From contig JADGRL010000009.1 in assembly GCA_017880865.1 (NCBI GenBank), positions 18,064-82,063 of the forward strand: DNA of 64,000 bases. The letters run 5' to 3'. The stretch's first letter is position 1; the number at the start of each line of letters is the position of its first letter. Below, in pieces: positions 21,342 to 32,026 of the stretch. The notes beneath the pieces are model-generated. The model saw only the letters and a program-made list of their open reading frames with translations. It searched no databases and was not told the DNA's origin. Made by a program: the position numbers and the translations under genes. The stretch comes from Gallionella sp. GTDB taxonomy: Bacteria > Pseudomonadota > Gammaproteobacteria > Burkholderiales > Gallionellaceae.

Positions 21342-22538
21342 ATGTCTGTTATTAAAATGACCGATCTGGATCTCAAGGGCAAACGCGTCCTGATTCGTTC
21401 TGATCTCAACGTACCCGTCAAAGACGGCAAAGTAACTTCTGATGCGCGCATCACCGCCTCGATGGCGACGATCAATTTCGCGTTGAAAGCCGGAGCTCGC
21501 GTGATGGTGACTTCCCATCTGGGTCGTCCGGAAGAAGGCGTCTACTCCGAAGAAAATTCGCTCAAGCCGGTCGCCAATGTCATCGCCAACAAACTGGGCA
21601 AGCCAGTGCGCCTGATCAAGGATTGGGTGAATGGCGGGTTCAATGTCAATGAAGGCGAACTGGTGCTGCTGGAAAATTGCCGTTTCAACAAGGGTGAAAA
21701 GAAAAGCACTGAAGAAACGGCCCGCAAATACGCCGCACTGTGCGATGTGTTCGTGATGGACGCGTTCGGTACGGCACACCGTGCTGAAGCATCGACTCAT
21801 GGCGTGGCGAAATATGCACCGATTGCCGCCGCAGGTGTCTTGCTGACTCAGGAACTGGAAGCGTTAACCAAAGCCCTGCTCAGCCCTGCTCGCCCGATGG
21901 TCGCGATCGTCGGCGGCAGCAAGGTATCGACCAAGCTGACGGTACTGGAAAGCCTGTCTGACAAAGTCGATCAAATGGTGGTCGGCGGCGGGATCGCCAA
22001 TACCTTCCTCAAGGCGACCGGACATCCGGTTGGCAAGTCGCTGTGCGAAAACGATCTGGTTCCAACCGCACAAGCACTGCTGGCGAAAATGTCCGCACGC
22101 GGCGCAAGCATTCCGATTGCAACCGATGTTGTGGTCGGCAAAGAAGCACCATTTGTTGCGGGCAATGAAAACACCCCGGCTATTCTTAAAGATGCGAAGG
22201 ATGTAACTGACGACGAAATGATTTTCGATATTGGCCCACAATCGGCACAAGAGATCGTCGACATCATCATGAAGGCTGGCACCGTGGTGTGGAACGGCCC
22301 GGTCGGCGTATTTGAGTTCGACCAGTTCGGCGAAGGTACCAAAGCGATTGCGATGGCGATTGCCGAAACCAAAGCTTTTACTCTGGCGGGTGGTGGCGAC
22401 ACCATCGCCGCAATTCAGAAGTACGGTATTTTCGACAAAATATCTTACATCTCCACCGCAGGCGGAGCGTTTCTGGAATTTCTCGAAGGCAAAAAATTGC
22501 CTGCGGTGGAAATCCTCGAACAACGCGCCAATCAATAA
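21342..22538 (+). CDS. pgk: Phosphoglycerate kinase
   Basis: [77 protein letters not shown] at 21342. Confidence 0.98.
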   Translation: MSVIKMTDLDLKGKRVLIRSDLNVPVKDGKVTSDARITASMATINFALKAGARVMVTSHLGRPEEGVYSEENSLKPVANVIANKLGKPVRLIKDWVNGGFNVNEGELVLLENCRFNKGEKKSTEETARKYAALCDVFVMDAFGTAHRAEASTHGVAKYAPIAAAGVLLTQELEALTKALLSPARPMVAIVGGSKVSTKLTVLESLSDKVDQMVVGGGIANTFLKATGHPVGKSLCENDLVPTAQALLAKMSARGASIPIATDVVVGKEAPFVAGNENTPAILKDAKDVTDDEMIFDIGPQSAQEIVDIIMKAGTVVWNGPVGVFEFDQFGEGTKAIAMAIAETKAFTLAGGGDTIAAIQKYGIFDKISYISTAGGAFLEFLEGKKLPAVEILEQRANQ

Positions 22539-22552
22539 AATATTAGGAAATC

Positions 22553-24001
22553 ATGCTGCGTAGAACAAAAATAGTTGCAACGCTGGGACCTGCTTCCAGC
22601 GACCAAAAAGTGCTGGAGCAAATGATACGTGCCGGAGTGGATCTGGTTCGGATGAATTTCTCGCATGGCTCAGCGGCAGACCACATGAAGCGCGCCGAAA
22701 CTGTGCGTGCTGCGGCCAAGGCCTGCGGTCGCACCGTGGGCATTCTGGCCGATTTGCAAGGCCCGAAGATTCGCGTGCGCAAATTCGAGAATGACAAGAT
22801 CATCCTGAACAAGGGAGATACTTTCATTCTGGATGCCGCATTTGACGGCCTGGGCAATCAACAACGCGTGGGTCTTGACTACAAAGAACTGCCGAACGAT
22901 GTCAGCGCAGGTACTGTATTGCTGCTCAACGATGGCATGTTGGAATTTCACGTCACCGAAGTCAAAGGCACTCAGGTCATTTGCATCGTGGTACGCGGCG
23001 GCGTGTTATCCAACAACAAAGGCATCAACCGCAAGGGTGGCGGATTGACCGCGCCCGCACTGACCGACAAAGACAAGGAAGACATCAAGACCGCCGCGCT
23101 GATCCACGCCGATTATCTGGCGGTATCCTTCCCGCGCACCGGCGACGATATGCGTATGGCGCGTGAACTGATGCATGCCGCTGGCGGCAAAAGTTTGCTG
23201 ATGGCCAAGATCGAGCGCGCTGAAGCAATCGCCGTGCTGGGCGACATCATCGACGCATCCGATGCGATCATGGTGGCGCGCGGCGATCTTTCCGTCGAAG
23301 TCGGCGATGCCGCCGTGCCCGGTTTGCAAAAGCGCATGATCAAAATGGCGCGTGAAAAAAATCGCCTGGTGATCACCGCCACGCAAATGATGGAATCGAT
23401 GATCACGGCGCCTATTCCAACAAGAGCCGAAGTATCCGACGTGGCGAATGCGGTGTTGGATGGTACCGATGCAGTGATGTTGTCGGCAGAAACTGCGGTG
23501 GGCGACTATCCGGTGGAAACCATCGAAGCGATGGCGCGCATCTGCCACAAGGCCGAAGCCGAAATCGATGACGAGCATTACATGGTCGACCGGCGCGTCG
23601 CTTCGCAAAAATTTTCCCGCGTCGATCAATCGATCGCGATGTCGGCGATGTTTGCCGCATCACACCTCAAGGTCAAAGCCATTGTCGCGTTGACCCAGTC
23701 GGGCTCGACCCCGCTGTGGATGTCGCGCATGAATGCCGGTGTGCCGATTTTTGCGATGACGCCATTGCCGGAAACCTTGAGCAAAGTGACACTGTTCAGC
23801 GGCGTGCATCCGATCGCCTTCAAGAACATCTCAAAAGACCACGATCAGGCTTTGCGCGATGCCGAGGACGAGTTGGTACGCCTTAAACTGGTTGAGGATG
23901 GCGACTTGATGGTGATGACGATCGGCGAAGCCGTCGGCAAGTCAGGGCACACCAACACGATGAAAATCGTCAAGGTCGGCGATCACAAAAAACACGCGTA
24001 A
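22553..24001 (+). CDS. pyk: Pyruvate kinase
   Basis: MLRRTKIVATLGPASSDQKVLEQMIRAGVDLVRMNFSHG..MVARGDLSVEVGDAAVPGLQKRMI..ITATQMMESMI. Confidence 0.98.
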   Translation: MLRRTKIVATLGPASSDQKVLEQMIRAGVDLVRMNFSHGSAADHMKRAETVRAAAKACGRTVGILADLQGPKIRVRKFENDKIILNKGDTFILDAAFDGLGNQQRVGLDYKELPNDVSAGTVLLLNDGMLEFHVTEVKGTQVICIVVRGGVLSNNKGINRKGGGLTAPALTDKDKEDIKTAALIHADYLAVSFPRTGDDMRMARELMHAAGGKSLLMAKIERAEAIAVLGDIIDASDAIMVARGDLSVEVGDAAVPGLQKRMIKMAREKNRLVITATQMMESMITAPIPTRAEVSDVANAVLDGTDAVMLSAETAVGDYPVETIEAMARICHKAEAEIDDEHYMVDRRVASQKFSRVDQSIAMSAMFAASHLKVKAIVALTQSGSTPLWMSRMNAGVPIFAMTPLPETLSKVTLFSGVHPIAFKNISKDHDQALRDAEDELVRLKLVEDGDLMVMTIGEAVGKSGHTNTMKIVKVGDHKKHA

Positions 24002-24003
24002 AT

Positions 24004-24024
24004 GTAGGGTGGGCCTAGCCCACC
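24004..24024. repeat. Short palindromic intergenic element (gtagGGTGGGCctaGCCCACC)
   Basis: 7-bp stem; similar elements at 38852-38899 and 51882-51905. Confidence 0.6.
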
Positions 24025-24035
24025 TGATAGATATT

Positions 24036-24063
24036 CCGGGTTAATGGCAACACCCGGTTTTGA
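24036..24063 (+). terminator. Hairpin with T-rich tail between pyk and fba
   Basis: ccgggt-taatggcaac-acccgg followed by ttttg. Confidence 0.5.
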
Positions 24064-24084
24064 ATTTTTAATCAGGAGAAATAA

Positions 24085-25149
24085 ATGGCCTTAGTATCTT
24101 TGCGTCAACTACTCGATCACGCTGCGGAAAATGGTTACGGTCTGCCCGCATTCAACGTGAACAATCTCGAACAAGTCAAAGCGATCATGGAAGCGGCTGA
24201 TAAAACCAACAGCCCGGTGATCATGCAAGGCTCCGCCGGTGCGCGTAAATATGCCGGTGAAGCGTTCCTGCGTCACCTGATCGAAGCGGCGGTAGAAATG
24301 TATCCGCATATTCCAGTCGTCATGCACCAGGACCACGGCGCATCTCCGGCAGTATGTATCAACGCTATTAAGTCCGGTTTCTCCAGCGTGATGATGGACG
24401 GCTCGCTTTTGGCTGATGCCAAGACCCCTTCCTCGTTCGAATACAACGTCGACATCACGCGCCGCGTCGTGGAAATGTCTCACGCAGTGGGCGTTTCGGT
24501 TGAGGGCGAATTGGGTTGTCTGGGTTCGCTCGAATCCGGCATGGGTGAAAAGGAAGACGGTCACGGTGCAGAAGGCGTGTTGAGCCACGACCAACTGTTG
24601 ACCGACCCTGAAGAAGCCGCAGAATTCGTGCGTCAAACCGGCGTCGATGCCTTGGCGATCGCGATCGGTACCTCGCACGGCGCGTACAAGTTCACCAAGC
24701 CGCCCACCGGCGACACGCTGGCGATCAGCCGCATCAAGGAAATCCATGCGCGCATCCCGAACACGCATCTGGTGATGCACGGCTCATCGAGCGTACCACA
24801 GGAATGGCTGAAAATCATCAACGAATTCGGCGGCGACATGGGCCAAACTTACGGCGTGCCGGTTGAAGAAATCGTCGAAGGCATCAAGCACGGCGTGCGC
24901 AAGATCAACATCGACACCGACCTGCGCATCGCATCCAGCGGTGCGGTGCGTCGCTATCTGGCACAGAACCCAAAGGATTTCGATCCGCGCAAATTCCTCG
25001 CCGCATCAACCAACGCGATGAAAGAAATCTGTGTGGCACGCTACGAGGCCTTCGGCTCCGCAGGCCAAGCGGGCAAGATCAAGCCTATCTCGCTGGAAGC
25101 GATGGCGAACCGTTACGCCAAGGGTGAATTGAAATCCATCATCAAGTAA
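24085..25149 (+). CDS. fba: Class II fructose-bisphosphate aldolase (Calvin-cycle subtype)
   Basis: [94 protein letters not shown]. Confidence 0.97.
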   Translation: MALVSLRQLLDHAAENGYGLPAFNVNNLEQVKAIMEAADKTNSPVIMQGSAGARKYAGEAFLRHLIEAAVEMYPHIPVVMHQDHGASPAVCINAIKSGFSSVMMDGSLLADAKTPSSFEYNVDITRRVVEMSHAVGVSVEGELGCLGSLESGMGEKEDGHGAEGVLSHDQLLTDPEEAAEFVRQTGVDALAIAIGTSHGAYKFTKPPTGDTLAISRIKEIHARIPNTHLVMHGSSSVPQEWLKIINEFGGDMGQTYGVPVEEIVEGIKHGVRKINIDTDLRIASSGAVRRYLAQNPKDFDPRKFLAASTNAMKEICVARYEAFGSAGQAGKIKPISLEAMANRYAKGELKSIIK

Positions 25150-25172
25150 GTCGGATTTTCAGGCGGTAAAAC

Positions 25173-25196
25173 AAAAGCGACCTACGGGTCGCTTTT
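25173..25196 (+). terminator. Rho-independent terminator of the tkt-fba cluster
   Basis: aaaagcgacc-tac-gggtcgctttt + tattt. Confidence 0.88.
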
Positions 25197-25272
25197 TATT
25201 TGGCAGGGCGTCGCACCGATTCGGCCGCTTCACGTCCAGCTGAAAGCCACTACAAGTTATTCAGGTCATGCA

Positions 25273-25314
25273 GACAAATACAAAGGCGACCCAAGGGTCG
25301 CCTTTGTATTTGTC
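25273..25314. terminator. Near-perfect 42-nt palindrome, likely bidirectional terminator
   Basis: gacaaatacaaaggcgaccc-aa-gggtcgcctttgtatttgtc: 20-bp perfect inverted repeat between convergent fba and pilY1. Confidence 0.85.
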
Positions 25315-25389
25315 ATGTTGCTATGCCAACTCAACATCAATTAACTGCCCGACCTCGCCTGTGAAGCTAAGCCGGGAGCATGATACGCG

Positions 25390-28300
25390 TCAGTCCGTAT
25401 TCATATACCAGTAAGCTCGGGTTCGGCTTGTGGAAATAAGGAACTTCGGCTTGCAAGCAGCCGATGCCGAGGCATCGCAAGTGCTGGTTTGTCCGCCGCC
25501 TCCACCCTCACCCAAGCCGCAGCCGATGCAGAATTGAACCTGCATCATCGTTCCTGTCACAGAATCTCTGACGTTAACCACACCCGCGACCGGCGACGGG
25601 GGCAGACCACCGGTTTCCCACTCGCCTCTCGTAGCAACTCCAGTGAAGGGGCTGAGACTATAGCTCGCGGCCAACCCCAATGACTCTTCGCACTGGTTGG
25701 TGCTTGTTGCAGCTCTAGGCGGTTCGGGTTGGTTCGTACCAAAAAAGACAGAGCCCGCAACCGCGAGTGGCGCATTGACGGCTTTTTCGCCCGTTTGAAG
25801 GGTGACGTAATAACCGCTGGTCGGCGTACCGTTGTACTGGCTGGTCGCAACCGAAGCCGTAGCATTCGTAGCATCAAACAAACCGGCGGGGGCCGTCATT
25901 GTTTCCATAATGGTGACTAGGCCTGCGCCATCCAAGCCGGTCTTTGTATCCTTCAACATGTAAAGCCGGTTCGTCACGTTATAGGCCGATACACCATATG
26001 GCGGGCTGCCCGGGAACGGCAGAGGGCTGGCCGAAGTTGAGGCCGGATCGGTATAAAGCGGATGTTCACGGTCGCCTGAGCCTGCAAATACCGCATCGTA
26101 TCCGGTGACAGACATCACCTCGGGCGGGTAGAAGAATTTGCGCGGAACCGGACCGGCCGGATTAGCAGCGGCACAGGGACCGGCACTGCAACCTAACGCG
26201 GCGAGCTTTTCCACCTGCCAGAAGTTGGGGGTGATGCCGCCGACAGGCTCGAAATCCACGCGCCATATGTTGCCGCCCACATCGCCCACGTACAGCCTGT
26301 CTATGTTGCCGTCGTTATTATGATCCAACAGGGTGATATCCGACGGGATGCTGTAATTCATTCCGGCTACCTGGAGTTGGCATTGTGTCGACGTGCAACC
26401 GGGACTCAAGTTGGGTGTGGCGCTCCACAGCAAGGCGCCGGTAGTCGCATCCAGAATGAAGATGCCACGTCCCATCGTGTCGGCCAAGGGGGCTTCGCTG
26501 TCTTCCGAAGGATCGTAGCCGCCGGCAAAGATCAACACCGGACTCGCATAGCCTTTAACCATCGCGACCTTGGGCTGCGACCAGGTTTGTCCCATTTCGG
26601 TAAAACCGACGTCCGTGTTGCTATGCTTCCACAAGAACTTCGGACTGGATGGCGTTGATACATCCAGCGCATAGATGAGTCGTCCGCCACGGCGCATCGC
26701 AAGGTAGATGTAGGCCGTGGTGGTTGCACCATTCGCATCGATCAGTTGATACAAACCCGTCGGACCATCGACAAAATAGTCTTTCAACACTGGCGCAGGA
26801 ACAATGCCGGGCGTCGTGGTGGGGAATAGCAGCAGAGGGCTGTTGTCATGCAGCCTTGTCAGTCCGCTGAAAGATTCGGGCGCAATGAATCCCCACAACT
26901 CGCCGCCAGGTGGCGTGCCTGCTATGGAGCCCGTTTGATTGCCGTTGATGGCGCGGAATATGCCATCGTTGGACCCGTAATAAACGACTACCCCGGTGCC
27001 TGTACCGTAGTTGATGACGGTCGGGCGCGAGTGCAACACGTCGCCATGAAGCGAGGGGCGGACATTGATGGTTGTATAAGTAGGATCGGGGCTGGGTTCA
27101 TCCAGGTTGTTGTCCTGGCCGCGCACCCAGTTGACCACACTGGTTTTATCGGGTGGCACCGTTCCGCTGTAGGCCCCGATGTTGCCGGTTGCGGGTGACG
27201 CGGGCGAGAGCGTCACCGGGCCGAAGGTGAACGAAGTGGCGCTGATTCCCCCGCTCGTGATGGTCCAGGTGCCGGTATAGGCTGCTTCGTCCGTGTACAG
27301 CGTGCCCGAGGCGGAGATATCCACGCCGGTGTTAGTAACGAAACCGCAGGCAGCGGGGCAGTTTACCGTTGCAGTGGCTCCGGCCCGGGTGATTTGATTG
27401 GCTGCAATATTGATCGAGGTGGTGACCTGGGCCACGCTTAATGTTCCCGGCGCACTGACATCCGGGCTCGTGGTGATCGGGTAGGTGAATGTCGTACCCG
27501 AGCAGGGCACGAAGAGGCCGCCTGGAGCACAGGTAATGGCGACAGCGCTCTGCGTATAGGCCGCTTCATTGGGGTTAGTACCGGTGGTCGTGATGTCCAC
27601 CAGATCGCCGTTCGCGAAGTAGCCGGCGGTCAGTCCGGTCGCCGTGGCGGTCGTTGTGACCGCGTTCCCGATCCGGGACAGGGCCGTGATAGCCACTGCC
27701 GTGGTAGAAGGGGAGACTATCCCGCTGGTGGCGGCAGTCATGGAGCCGGTGGTGTTCAGCGTGAAAGTCAGCGCCGTTGGAACCGAAGCAATGATCCAGA
27801 CGCCATCGAATGAAGCATTGGATGAGGCAATCTTAATGGTCTCGCCCGCATGGAAATTATGCGCCGTCGTCGTCGTCGCGGTCCACGTACCCGTAACTTT
27901 GGAGATGCTGGAAAGATTGATGGTATACGGGTGTACCATCACTTTATAGCTGTTCAATGCCGTTACGGGCGGATATACCGGTACCGTATAGGTGAAGGTC
28001 GTCAAGGTTGGTGCGCCTACCGTCTGGATGCCGGTGTAAACAGACGCAAGCGTGCTGGTGATGCTGACACTGGCGTTTACAGCAAAGCCATGTGGTGACG
28101 CAGTCGTTACCGTGGCCGTTTCCGTATTGGTCGGCGACGCTGCGGTGCCGGGGCGCGTGATGGAGACGATCGATACGCCGGGGATATGCGGGGTAACCTG
28201 GTAAGTACCAAGCGTTGGTGAGGTCGGCAAATCCCGCAGACCGGTAATCGTGAATGTAGTGGTGCCTATGTTCGTCACGAATTGCGTTACGTTGTAATCG

Positions 28301-30057
28301 ATCGGCACGGCGCCCGTGATCGTGACCAAAGAAGTTCCATTGAACCCGTGGTTGACTGCTGTCGTCACCAGCGCAGTGGTGCCGGTACGGACGATGCTCA
28401 CGACCTTCGTGTTCGAAGAGCCGAACATCGTGGACGCGATGCCCACGTTGCTTGGTGCAAAGGCGTTCGAGGCATCGGACAGCGCTGCCACGCAAGTCGT
28501 CCCACTCGGGCAATAAGTATACACATTGCGCGGGTTGGTGGCCGTACCCGCCGTGGCCGTGTAATTGTCCAGAAGGTTGGCTTGGCGAATCACCTGTGCC
28601 GCACCGCCCTTCTCGACATACTCGCCATCCGGTAAGTCATAACCCAAACCCACTCCCTGAGGCTTGTTTCTCCAGAATCCGCCGTTCAGGTCGGGTTCCA
28701 CGAGGAGATTCTGGCTGGTCCAGAAACTGACCGCATCGGGGGAGATAAAGCCGGTCGCTGCGCTGATGGCTGGAATACTCAAGCTGTCGCACAGTTCCAG
28801 GATCTGTGTGGTCGAGTTGTAACAGAGCTGGTACTGTTTGAGGTTGCCGACCCATCTTGGCTGGCCACCCGAGTCGGGGCGGAACATACCCATGTAAATC
28901 TGGTTCAGGTAAGTACCCTGCGCATTGACGCTGACCGGCAAGCTGGCAGACGCGAACACGCTGTTGACGGCTTGCACTTCGTTGAGTATCCGCTTGATGG
29001 CTTGTTGAACATCGGTTGCGTTCGCTGTGGCATAATATTTTCCGCCGCCCTTGTTGGCCATGCTGGTCAGCAGCGCCGGGTATTGCGGCACACAGTTGGT
29101 GCCCAGCACCCCGATGGTGTAAGTGGAAACTTTTTTGACAGCGGGCATCGCGCTAGCCGTGTTAGTGTTAAACAGATCGACCTCCCTCATATAGCGCGCC
29201 CATTCGTCCGCAAACTCGCCACTGCCGTCGTTGTGGGGACTATACATGGTGGAGGTATAGGTGCCGCAGCTAAAGGTGCTGGTGCCATAAGCGATGTAAG
29301 GTATCGCGATGTTCGTTGTCAGCATCGTTTGTTGCGCGGCGGTCAAGCCGGCATTGCCGTTGATTGTGCTGGCCAACTTGGTACCCGGAGCTTGGCTGGA
29401 ATCGCCGGGGCTACCGTTGGTGGTGGCGGCGTTGCCGATGAAAACCACATAGTTGCTCGGGCAGCCGGTAGACGCGGGCGAGGTGTAGGTCCTGCCGGAC
29501 ATGCCGGGTTGTCCGGCAAAATAGGCCCAGGCTTCCTGCATCGTCGACGCCGTCGCTTCATTATTTCCTTTAATGCTAGCGGCGGTCCATCCCTTGATGA
29601 GGGCTACGAGGGCGGTCTTGTTCGCGGCCGTCATCGGGTTGAGCGGATAAACCAGGCAGCCGCCCCCGCCGCCATTGCAGGTATAGGTCCCGCCACTGCT
29701 GCTGGCGGGGAAAGTTCCGCTGATGTTATAAACCATGATGCCGATGTTGACGGTCGCCGTTCCGTTGGGGTTGGGAGCAATGCCATTGATCGCGTTAACC
29801 AGCGCGCATTGCTCTATGCCGCCCGTTGTGGCCCCCATGTTTGGCGACCCGCCCGTGTCGGCATAAGTGCATGCGGCGGTGCCAGAGTTGGAATCATATT
29901 TGGCCGAGTTATCCAGCACGAACAGCATGTTGGGCAGGCTGGCATTGGTTATTTTGGCCGCCGAGCTGTACAGGTCGATGTCCTGGGCATTACCCTGAAC
30001 GGTATAGGCCAGCAAGGCGATGAACATGCAATTGAGGCAATGGCGTAGGGTTTTCAT
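25390..30057 (-). CDS. pilY1: Type IV pilus tip/biogenesis protein PilY1 with internal repeat-module insertion
   Basis: Signal peptide; vWA-like N-term (LPNMLFVLDNSAKYDSNSG); PilY1 C-term propeller (RPSLHGDVLHSRPTVINYGTG..VVYYGSNDGIFRAING..GGELWGFIAPE) and Ca-loop DHNNDGNIDRLYVGDVGGNIWRVDF; ATG at 30057 with upstream GGAGGAAG. Confidence 0.95.
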   Translation of the reverse strand: MKTLRHCLNCMFIALLAYTVQGNAQDIDLYSSAAKITNASLPNMLFVLDNSAKYDSNSGTAACTYADTGGSPNMGATTGGIEQCALVNAINGIAPNPNGTATVNIGIMVYNISGTFPASSSGGTYTCNGGGGGCLVYPLNPMTAANKTALVALIKGWTAASIKGNNEATASTMQEAWAYFAGQPGMSGRTYTSPASTGCPSNYVVFIGNAATTNGSPGDSSQAPGTKLASTINGNAGLTAAQQTMLTTNIAIPYIAYGTSTFSCGTYTSTMYSPHNDGSGEFADEWARYMREVDLFNTNTASAMPAVKKVSTYTIGVLGTNCVPQYPALLTSMANKGGGKYYATANATDVQQAIKRILNEVQAVNSVFASASLPVSVNAQGTYLNQIYMGMFRPDSGGQPRWVGNLKQYQLCYNSTTQILELCDSLSIPAISAATGFISPDAVSFWTSQNLLVEPDLNGGFWRNKPQGVGLGYDLPDGEYVEKGGAAQVIRQANLLDNYTATAGTATNPRNVYTYCPSGTTCVAALSDASNAFAPSNVGIASTMFGSSNTKVVSIVRTGTTALVTTAVNHGFNGTSLVTITGAVPIDYNVTQFVTNIGTTTFTITGLRDLPTSPTLGTYQVTPHIPGVSIVSITRPGTAASPTNTETATVTTASPHGFAVNASVSITSTLASVYTGIQTVGAPTLTTFTYTVPVYPPVTALNSYKVMVHPYTINLSSISKVTGTWTATTTTAHNFHAGETIKIASSNASFDGVWIIASVPTALTFTLNTTGSMTAATSGIVSPSTTAVAITALSRIGNAVTTTATATGLTAGYFANGDLVDITTTGTNPNEAAYTQSAVAITCAPGGLFVPCSGTTFTYPITTSPDVSAPGTLSVAQVTTSINIAANQITRAGATATVNCPAACGFVTNTGVDISASGTLYTDEAAYTGTWTITSGGISATSFTFGPVTLSPASPATGNIGAYSGTVPPDKTSVVNWVRGQDNNLDEPSPDPTYTTINVRPSLHGDVLHSRPTVINYGTGTGVVVYYGSNDGIFRAINGNQTGSIAGTPPGGELWGFIAPESFSGLTRLHDNSPLLLFPTTTPGIVPAPVLKDYFVDGPTGLYQLIDANGATTTAYIYLAMRRGGRLIYALDVSTPSSPKFLWKHSNTDVGFTEMGQTWSQPKVAMVKGYASPVLIFAGGYDPSEDSEAPLADTMGRGIFILDATTGALLWSATPNLSPGCTSTQCQLQVAGMNYSIPSDITLLDHNNDGNIDRLYVGDVGGNIWRVDFEPVGGITPNFWQVEKLAALGCSAGPCAAANPAGPVPRKFFYPPEVMSVTGYDAVFAGSGDREHPLYTDPASTSASPLPFPGSPPYGVSAYNVTNRLYMLKDTKTGLDGAGLVTIMETMTAPAGLFDATNATASVATSQYNGTPTSGYYVTLQTGEKAVNAPLAVAGSVFFGTNQPEPPRAATSTNQCEESLGLAASYSLSPFTGVATRGEWETGGLPPSPVAGVVNVRDSVTGTMMQVQFCIGCGLGEGGGGGQTSTCDASASAACKPKFLISTSRTRAYWYMNTD

Positions 30058-30252
30058 GGTTGCTTCCTCCCGATTACTGAAACAGTAAAACAATTTATGA
30101 CCAATAATAATTACACGTTGATTCAGTTTAACTACAGAGCATTCCCGCAGGAACAGCCTGCCCTTGATTTATTTTTACGTTCGCCCCGGCCACGTTGCGG
30201 TCTTTAAACCACTGCTCCAAATTTCATCGCCGCGCAAACAACGCCTGACCCG

Positions 30253-30816
30253 TCATGGCGGCGGGACTGCCCCAGCACACGGCGTTCCCGTAAGAACACG
30301 CATGCCTATCCCTTGACGTACATTCACTTGCGCACCGGATAAGTTAGCGTCGGTGACTGTTGCCTGAATTTCCCATTGCTGTGAAAGGCAATTCGAGCTT
30401 CCTGTTACGGCTGGCACACCCGAGGCATACATGATCCCCGGGGTAGGAGGGATACTGTGGGTGAAACAGGTCGCGTCAGCTGGATTCAACGGATTGAGAT
30501 TGAGATTACTGATAGGCTTGGAACCCGTGCAGACAGGTGTCGCGACCGTTGCCGTGTAATCGGTTATTCCATCCTTGTTGATGTCGAACAGAACGGTCGC
30601 GGGTGCCGGTGGGAGGGCGGTGAAGTTGCTACTGGCTACCCCCTCGATGGCCTGTTGCGCGATGGTACGCGCTTCTTCGCGAAATTGCGCATTACCCACT
30701 ATCTGGATACTGGAAGTCGTGCTGTTCATGGCCGATATCGCGACCAGGGTCAACAGCACCAGCATGATGAGCGCCACCAGCAAAGTGCTGCCGCGCTGCG
30801 ATTTGATCGAACTCAT
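30253..30816 (-). CDS. pilX: Type IV pilus assembly protein PilX
   Basis: MSSIKSQRGSTLLVALIMLVLLTLVAISAMNSTTSSIQIVGNAQFREEARTIAQQAIE; between pilW and pilY1. Confidence 0.9.
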   Translation of the reverse strand: MSSIKSQRGSTLLVALIMLVLLTLVAISAMNSTTSSIQIVGNAQFREEARTIAQQAIEGVASSNFTALPPAPATVLFDINKDGITDYTATVATPVCTGSKPISNLNLNPLNPADATCFTHSIPPTPGIMYASGVPAVTGSSNCLSQQWEIQATVTDANLSGAQVNVRQGIGMRVLTGTPCAGAVPPP

Positions 30817-30854
30817 CGCGTATCCTTCTATCCGGCAGGATTGATTAAGCAACT

Positions 30855-32024
30855 TCATCGGCATGGAGTAGTCGAGCATGGGGTCTCCCTCCGTCCGGCC
30901 GGATTATTCAAGCGAACAAGCTCGGTGTAGACATGTCGTTTGTAAGCCCCCTTTACTGGCGTCGTGACTTCATTATTGCCAAATGGCCCTACCGCGCCAT
31001 CGATGCCGAGGTTGTAAGTTTTGGTTTCATTCCAACCCTGGGTTATTGCCAGGTTGCGAGCCAATAAATTGATTTTTACCGAAACGACATTCGACCAGTC
31101 TGCAATGGAGCATCCAGAGCAATCGGTGTAGGAGTCTGCCACCCCATCGCCGATGGCATTGCCGATGACGGGGAGGTTGTCCACGCCATAATCGATCTGC
31201 ATATATTCGATGCCCTCGACCAGTGGCGTGATCGCTAACGGACAAGGATTGACACTGCCGTTGCAGGTTGGATCGAATTCCAGTCGCTTCAAGGTGGGGA
31301 TGCAATCGCCGGTACACCCTACCGGGCGTGTACCCGTGAAATTGCCCGCAGGATTATTGTCGGGCGATACAAAATAAACCTGGATCAGGAATGGCCGCAA
31401 ATAAGCCGGGGTCGAACAATCTTTGAGAAACAACGGGAAAGTGGTCGGCGCGGTGGCGATCAGATATGCGGAAAGGTCCGCTGGGCAGCCGGAAACCTGA
31501 ACATAGGTCATGCCTTGGACCGCTGCCGATGCTAAAACCCTTGGTGAAATCGTACTGGCCCGACGGATCACCAATATGTCGCTGCCGGTCCTTAAGGTAA
31601 CCGAATTAGCAGTGAGGATAGCGGCACACTTGGATGCTAAGGCTGGAACCGTCGACGTCGTCGCATTGTAGCCTAGCACATGCAGGTTGAGTATATCGGA
31701 ATTCGATGGTGTGACAATGAGGGCTCCCGTGTCACACGGATCAGCAATAATCGCCCCGAGGGATAAGCCTGTAGGAGCATAGCTATCGTAGTATCCGGCC
31801 AGCTTCAGGTTGCTGGACAAAACATCCATCGCATAACGTCCGTTATCGATCATCCGGTTGGATTTATCCAGTTCGGCCCGCGTCCTGCTCTGATTGATGA
31901 ACAGCGTGGACAAGGAGACCAGGATAAGCAATCCGATCGTAATCGAGATCATCAGCTCGATCAGTGACAGACCGCGCTGGGAGCCGGACCGGGTATAGCT
32001 TGTTTTGTCGATGGATTGTTTCAT
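30855..32024 (-). CDS. pilW: Type IV pilus minor pilin PilW
   Basis: MKQSIDKTSYTRSGSQRGLSLIELMISITIGLLILVSLSTLFINQSRTRAELDKSNRMIDNGRYAMDVLSSNLKLAGYY; ATG at 32024. Confidence 0.93.
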   Translation of the reverse strand: MKQSIDKTSYTRSGSQRGLSLIELMISITIGLLILVSLSTLFINQSRTRAELDKSNRMIDNGRYAMDVLSSNLKLAGYYDSYAPTGLSLGAIIADPCDTGALIVTPSNSDILNLHVLGYNATTSTVPALASKCAAILTANSVTLRTGSDILVIRRASTISPRVLASAAVQGMTYVQVSGCPADLSAYLIATAPTTFPLFLKDCSTPAYLRPFLIQVYFVSPDNNPAGNFTGTRPVGCTGDCIPTLKRLEFDPTCNGSVNPCPLAITPLVEGIEYMQIDYGVDNLPVIGNAIGDGVADSYTDCSGCSIADWSNVVSVKINLLARNLAITQGWNETKTYNLGIDGAVGPFGNNEVTTPVKGAYKRHVYTELVRLNNPAGRRETPCSTTPCR

Positions 32025-32026
32025 GA

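Noticed and set aside
28972-30048. 358-aa plus-strand ORF (and 27644..27949, 28282..28635, 26848..27198)
   Set aside because: Antisense to pilY1; the opposite strand has clear PilY1 and pilin-operon evidence.
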